From assembly GCA_028683635.1 (NCBI GenBank), contig JAQUHL010000127.1:1-6204 (forward strand): DNA of 6,204 bases. The letters run 5' to 3'. This stretch comes from Candidatus Cloacimonadota bacterium (GTDB lineage: Bacteria > Cloacimonadota > Cloacimonadia > Cloacimonadales > Cloacimonadaceae). The notes under the pieces were generated by a model, which saw only the letters and a list, made by a program, of their open reading frames with translations, did not search any database and was not told the DNA's origin. Every line of letters starts with the position of its first letter. The stretch's first letter is position 1. A program made the translations under genes and the position numbers. Positions 5,474-6,204 of this stretch are shown here, piece by piece.

Positions 5474-6204
5474 ATGAAACGTTTTTATTTTCTGCTTCTC
5501 ATGGTAATGCTTGTGTGTGTGTCTTTTGCTGCGATCGATGATTTTTACAGCTTCAACGCAACGACTGGCACCTACGCTGCAATTACTGGTACCGATCTAA
5601 CAGATATATCCACTGACGATGCCATTTCGGGTGAAGTTCCGATTGGATTCAACTTTCCTTATGGAGATATGTCCTTCACTGCAGTGAAAGTATCATCCAA
5701 TGGTTGGATAGGTTTGGGAACTACTCAGACATATAGCAACCTTACTAACGCACTTGCATCTACAACCTATCACCCCACTATTGCACCCTTGTGGGATGAT
5801 ATGAGCCTTGCAACCGGAACTGCTACCTATCTGACAACCGGAACAGCTCCCAACCGAGTCTTCACAGTTCAATATGCCAATCTCCAGTGGAATTATTGGG
5901 CTGGAAATGCCATGAATTTCCAGGCCCGTTTCTACGAAAATGGCAAGATTGATTTTATCTATGGTAGCTACACAGGAGAGCCACAAAACGCCTCCGCTTC
6001 TATCGGAATAAACATGAGCCCCGGTGGAACGGGCTGGTTCTATAGTATTACACCCGGTACTGTCCCAATAGCTTCCACGACCGCTGAAAATACAAGTGTC
6101 AGCATTTATCCCAACAATGGCACGGTGTATGAATTCCTGCCCGCCGTGGCCTCCCCCAATGACTTGCAGGCACTTTCCATCCTTGGAAACACAACTCCCT
6201 CCGT
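5474..6204 (+). CDS. Secreted beta-sandwich-type protein, 3'-truncated
   Basis: The ATG at 5474 follows AAGGAG (5462-5467) at a 6-base spacing, and the frame stays open to the window edge for 243 codons. Residues 1-20 are a signal peptide: MKRFYFLLLMVMLVCVSFAA, positive start, hydrophobic core, likely cut after A19 or A20. C15 is not in a good lipobox. Residues about 21-205 look like one beta-rich domain: IPIGFNFPYG-like (VPIGFNFPYG), VSSNGWIGLG, TIAPLWDDM, FTVQYANLQW, FQARFYENGKIDFIYG and ASIGINMSPGG. The pattern of SSNG, an APxWDD turn and FYENGKI recurs in large extracellular proteins of Cloacimonadota and neighbours and resembles nidogen-like folds. Near the edge, SPNDLQALSILGNTTPSV looks like the start of a CARDB or fibronectin-type repeat. 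Such proteins are often long and surface-bound or exported through a C-terminal sorting domain, which would lie outside this window. Ligand and function are unknown. Confidence 0.8.
   Translation, partial: MKRFYFLLLMVMLVCVSFAAIDDFYSFNATTGTYAAITGTDLTDISTDDAISGEVPIGFNFPYGDMSFTAVKVSSNGWIGLGTTQTYSNLTNALASTTYHPTIAPLWDDMSLATGTATYLTTGTAPNRVFTVQYANLQWNYWAGNAMNFQARFYENGKIDFIYGSYTGEPQNASASIGINMSPGGTGWFYSITPGTVPIASTTAENTSVSIYPNNGTVYEFLPAVASPNDLQALSILGNTTPS

Noticed and set aside
5257..5475. Minus-strand 72-codon open frame in the intergenic region
   Set aside because: Its ATG overlaps the start codon of the plus-strand secreted-protein gene, no ribosome site precedes it, and the Lys/Leu-rich product mostly reflects the T tracts on the other strand. 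It could be recalled if homologues were found.

Overview
The window reads as a segment of a diderm (Gram-negative-type) bacterial chromosome. It carries LPS-transport genes together with sigma-54. The partial gene at the right end encodes a secreted beta-rich protein of a style common in Cloacimonadota and relatives (the Fibrobacterota/Bacteroidota sphere). My best guess is an anaerobic Cloacimonadota-type organism. This rests on gene style and order only; no database search was possible.

Layout: positions 1-5098 hold a tight plus-strand run of five genes. In order they are a 5'-truncated OstA/LptA-like periplasmic LPS-transport protein (1-872), lptB (905-1651), rpoN (sigma-54, 1657-3120), a dihydrolipoyl dehydrogenase with a TTG start (3131-4534) and a long-form ribosome hibernation factor hpf (4553-5098). 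Gaps are only 5-32 bases, and I see no convincing internal promoter, so this looks like one operon. It ends at a good intrinsic terminator at 5138-5173. The order lptA-lptB-rpoN-hpf is the widely conserved arrangement known from Proteobacteria. The departures here are the lpd gene between rpoN and hpf, and the end of transcription right after hpf with no ptsN or rapZ.

Positions 5099-5473 are intergenic. After the terminator comes a striking 54-base almost perfect palindrome (5185-5238), embedded in a longer imperfect palindrome of about 84 bases (5170-5253). Its right arm runs into three 11-base phased copies of G(T/C)TCACACT. The remainder is AT-rich, with two T8 tracts, a small hairpin and a plausible sigma-70-type promoter. 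This palindrome/repeat block is the least explained structure in the window.

Positions 5474-6204 hold the start of a gene running off the right edge. It has a signal peptide, a beta-sandwich-like domain, and what looks like the start of a second repeat-type domain. It appears to be an independent transcription unit.

Together the first unit couples outer-membrane LPS export (LptA-like bridge protein and LptB ATPase), the alternative sigma factor, a central redox enzyme and a ribosome-hibernation factor. I see no novel multi-gene system. The most unusual elements are the intergenic palindrome and the lpd insertion.
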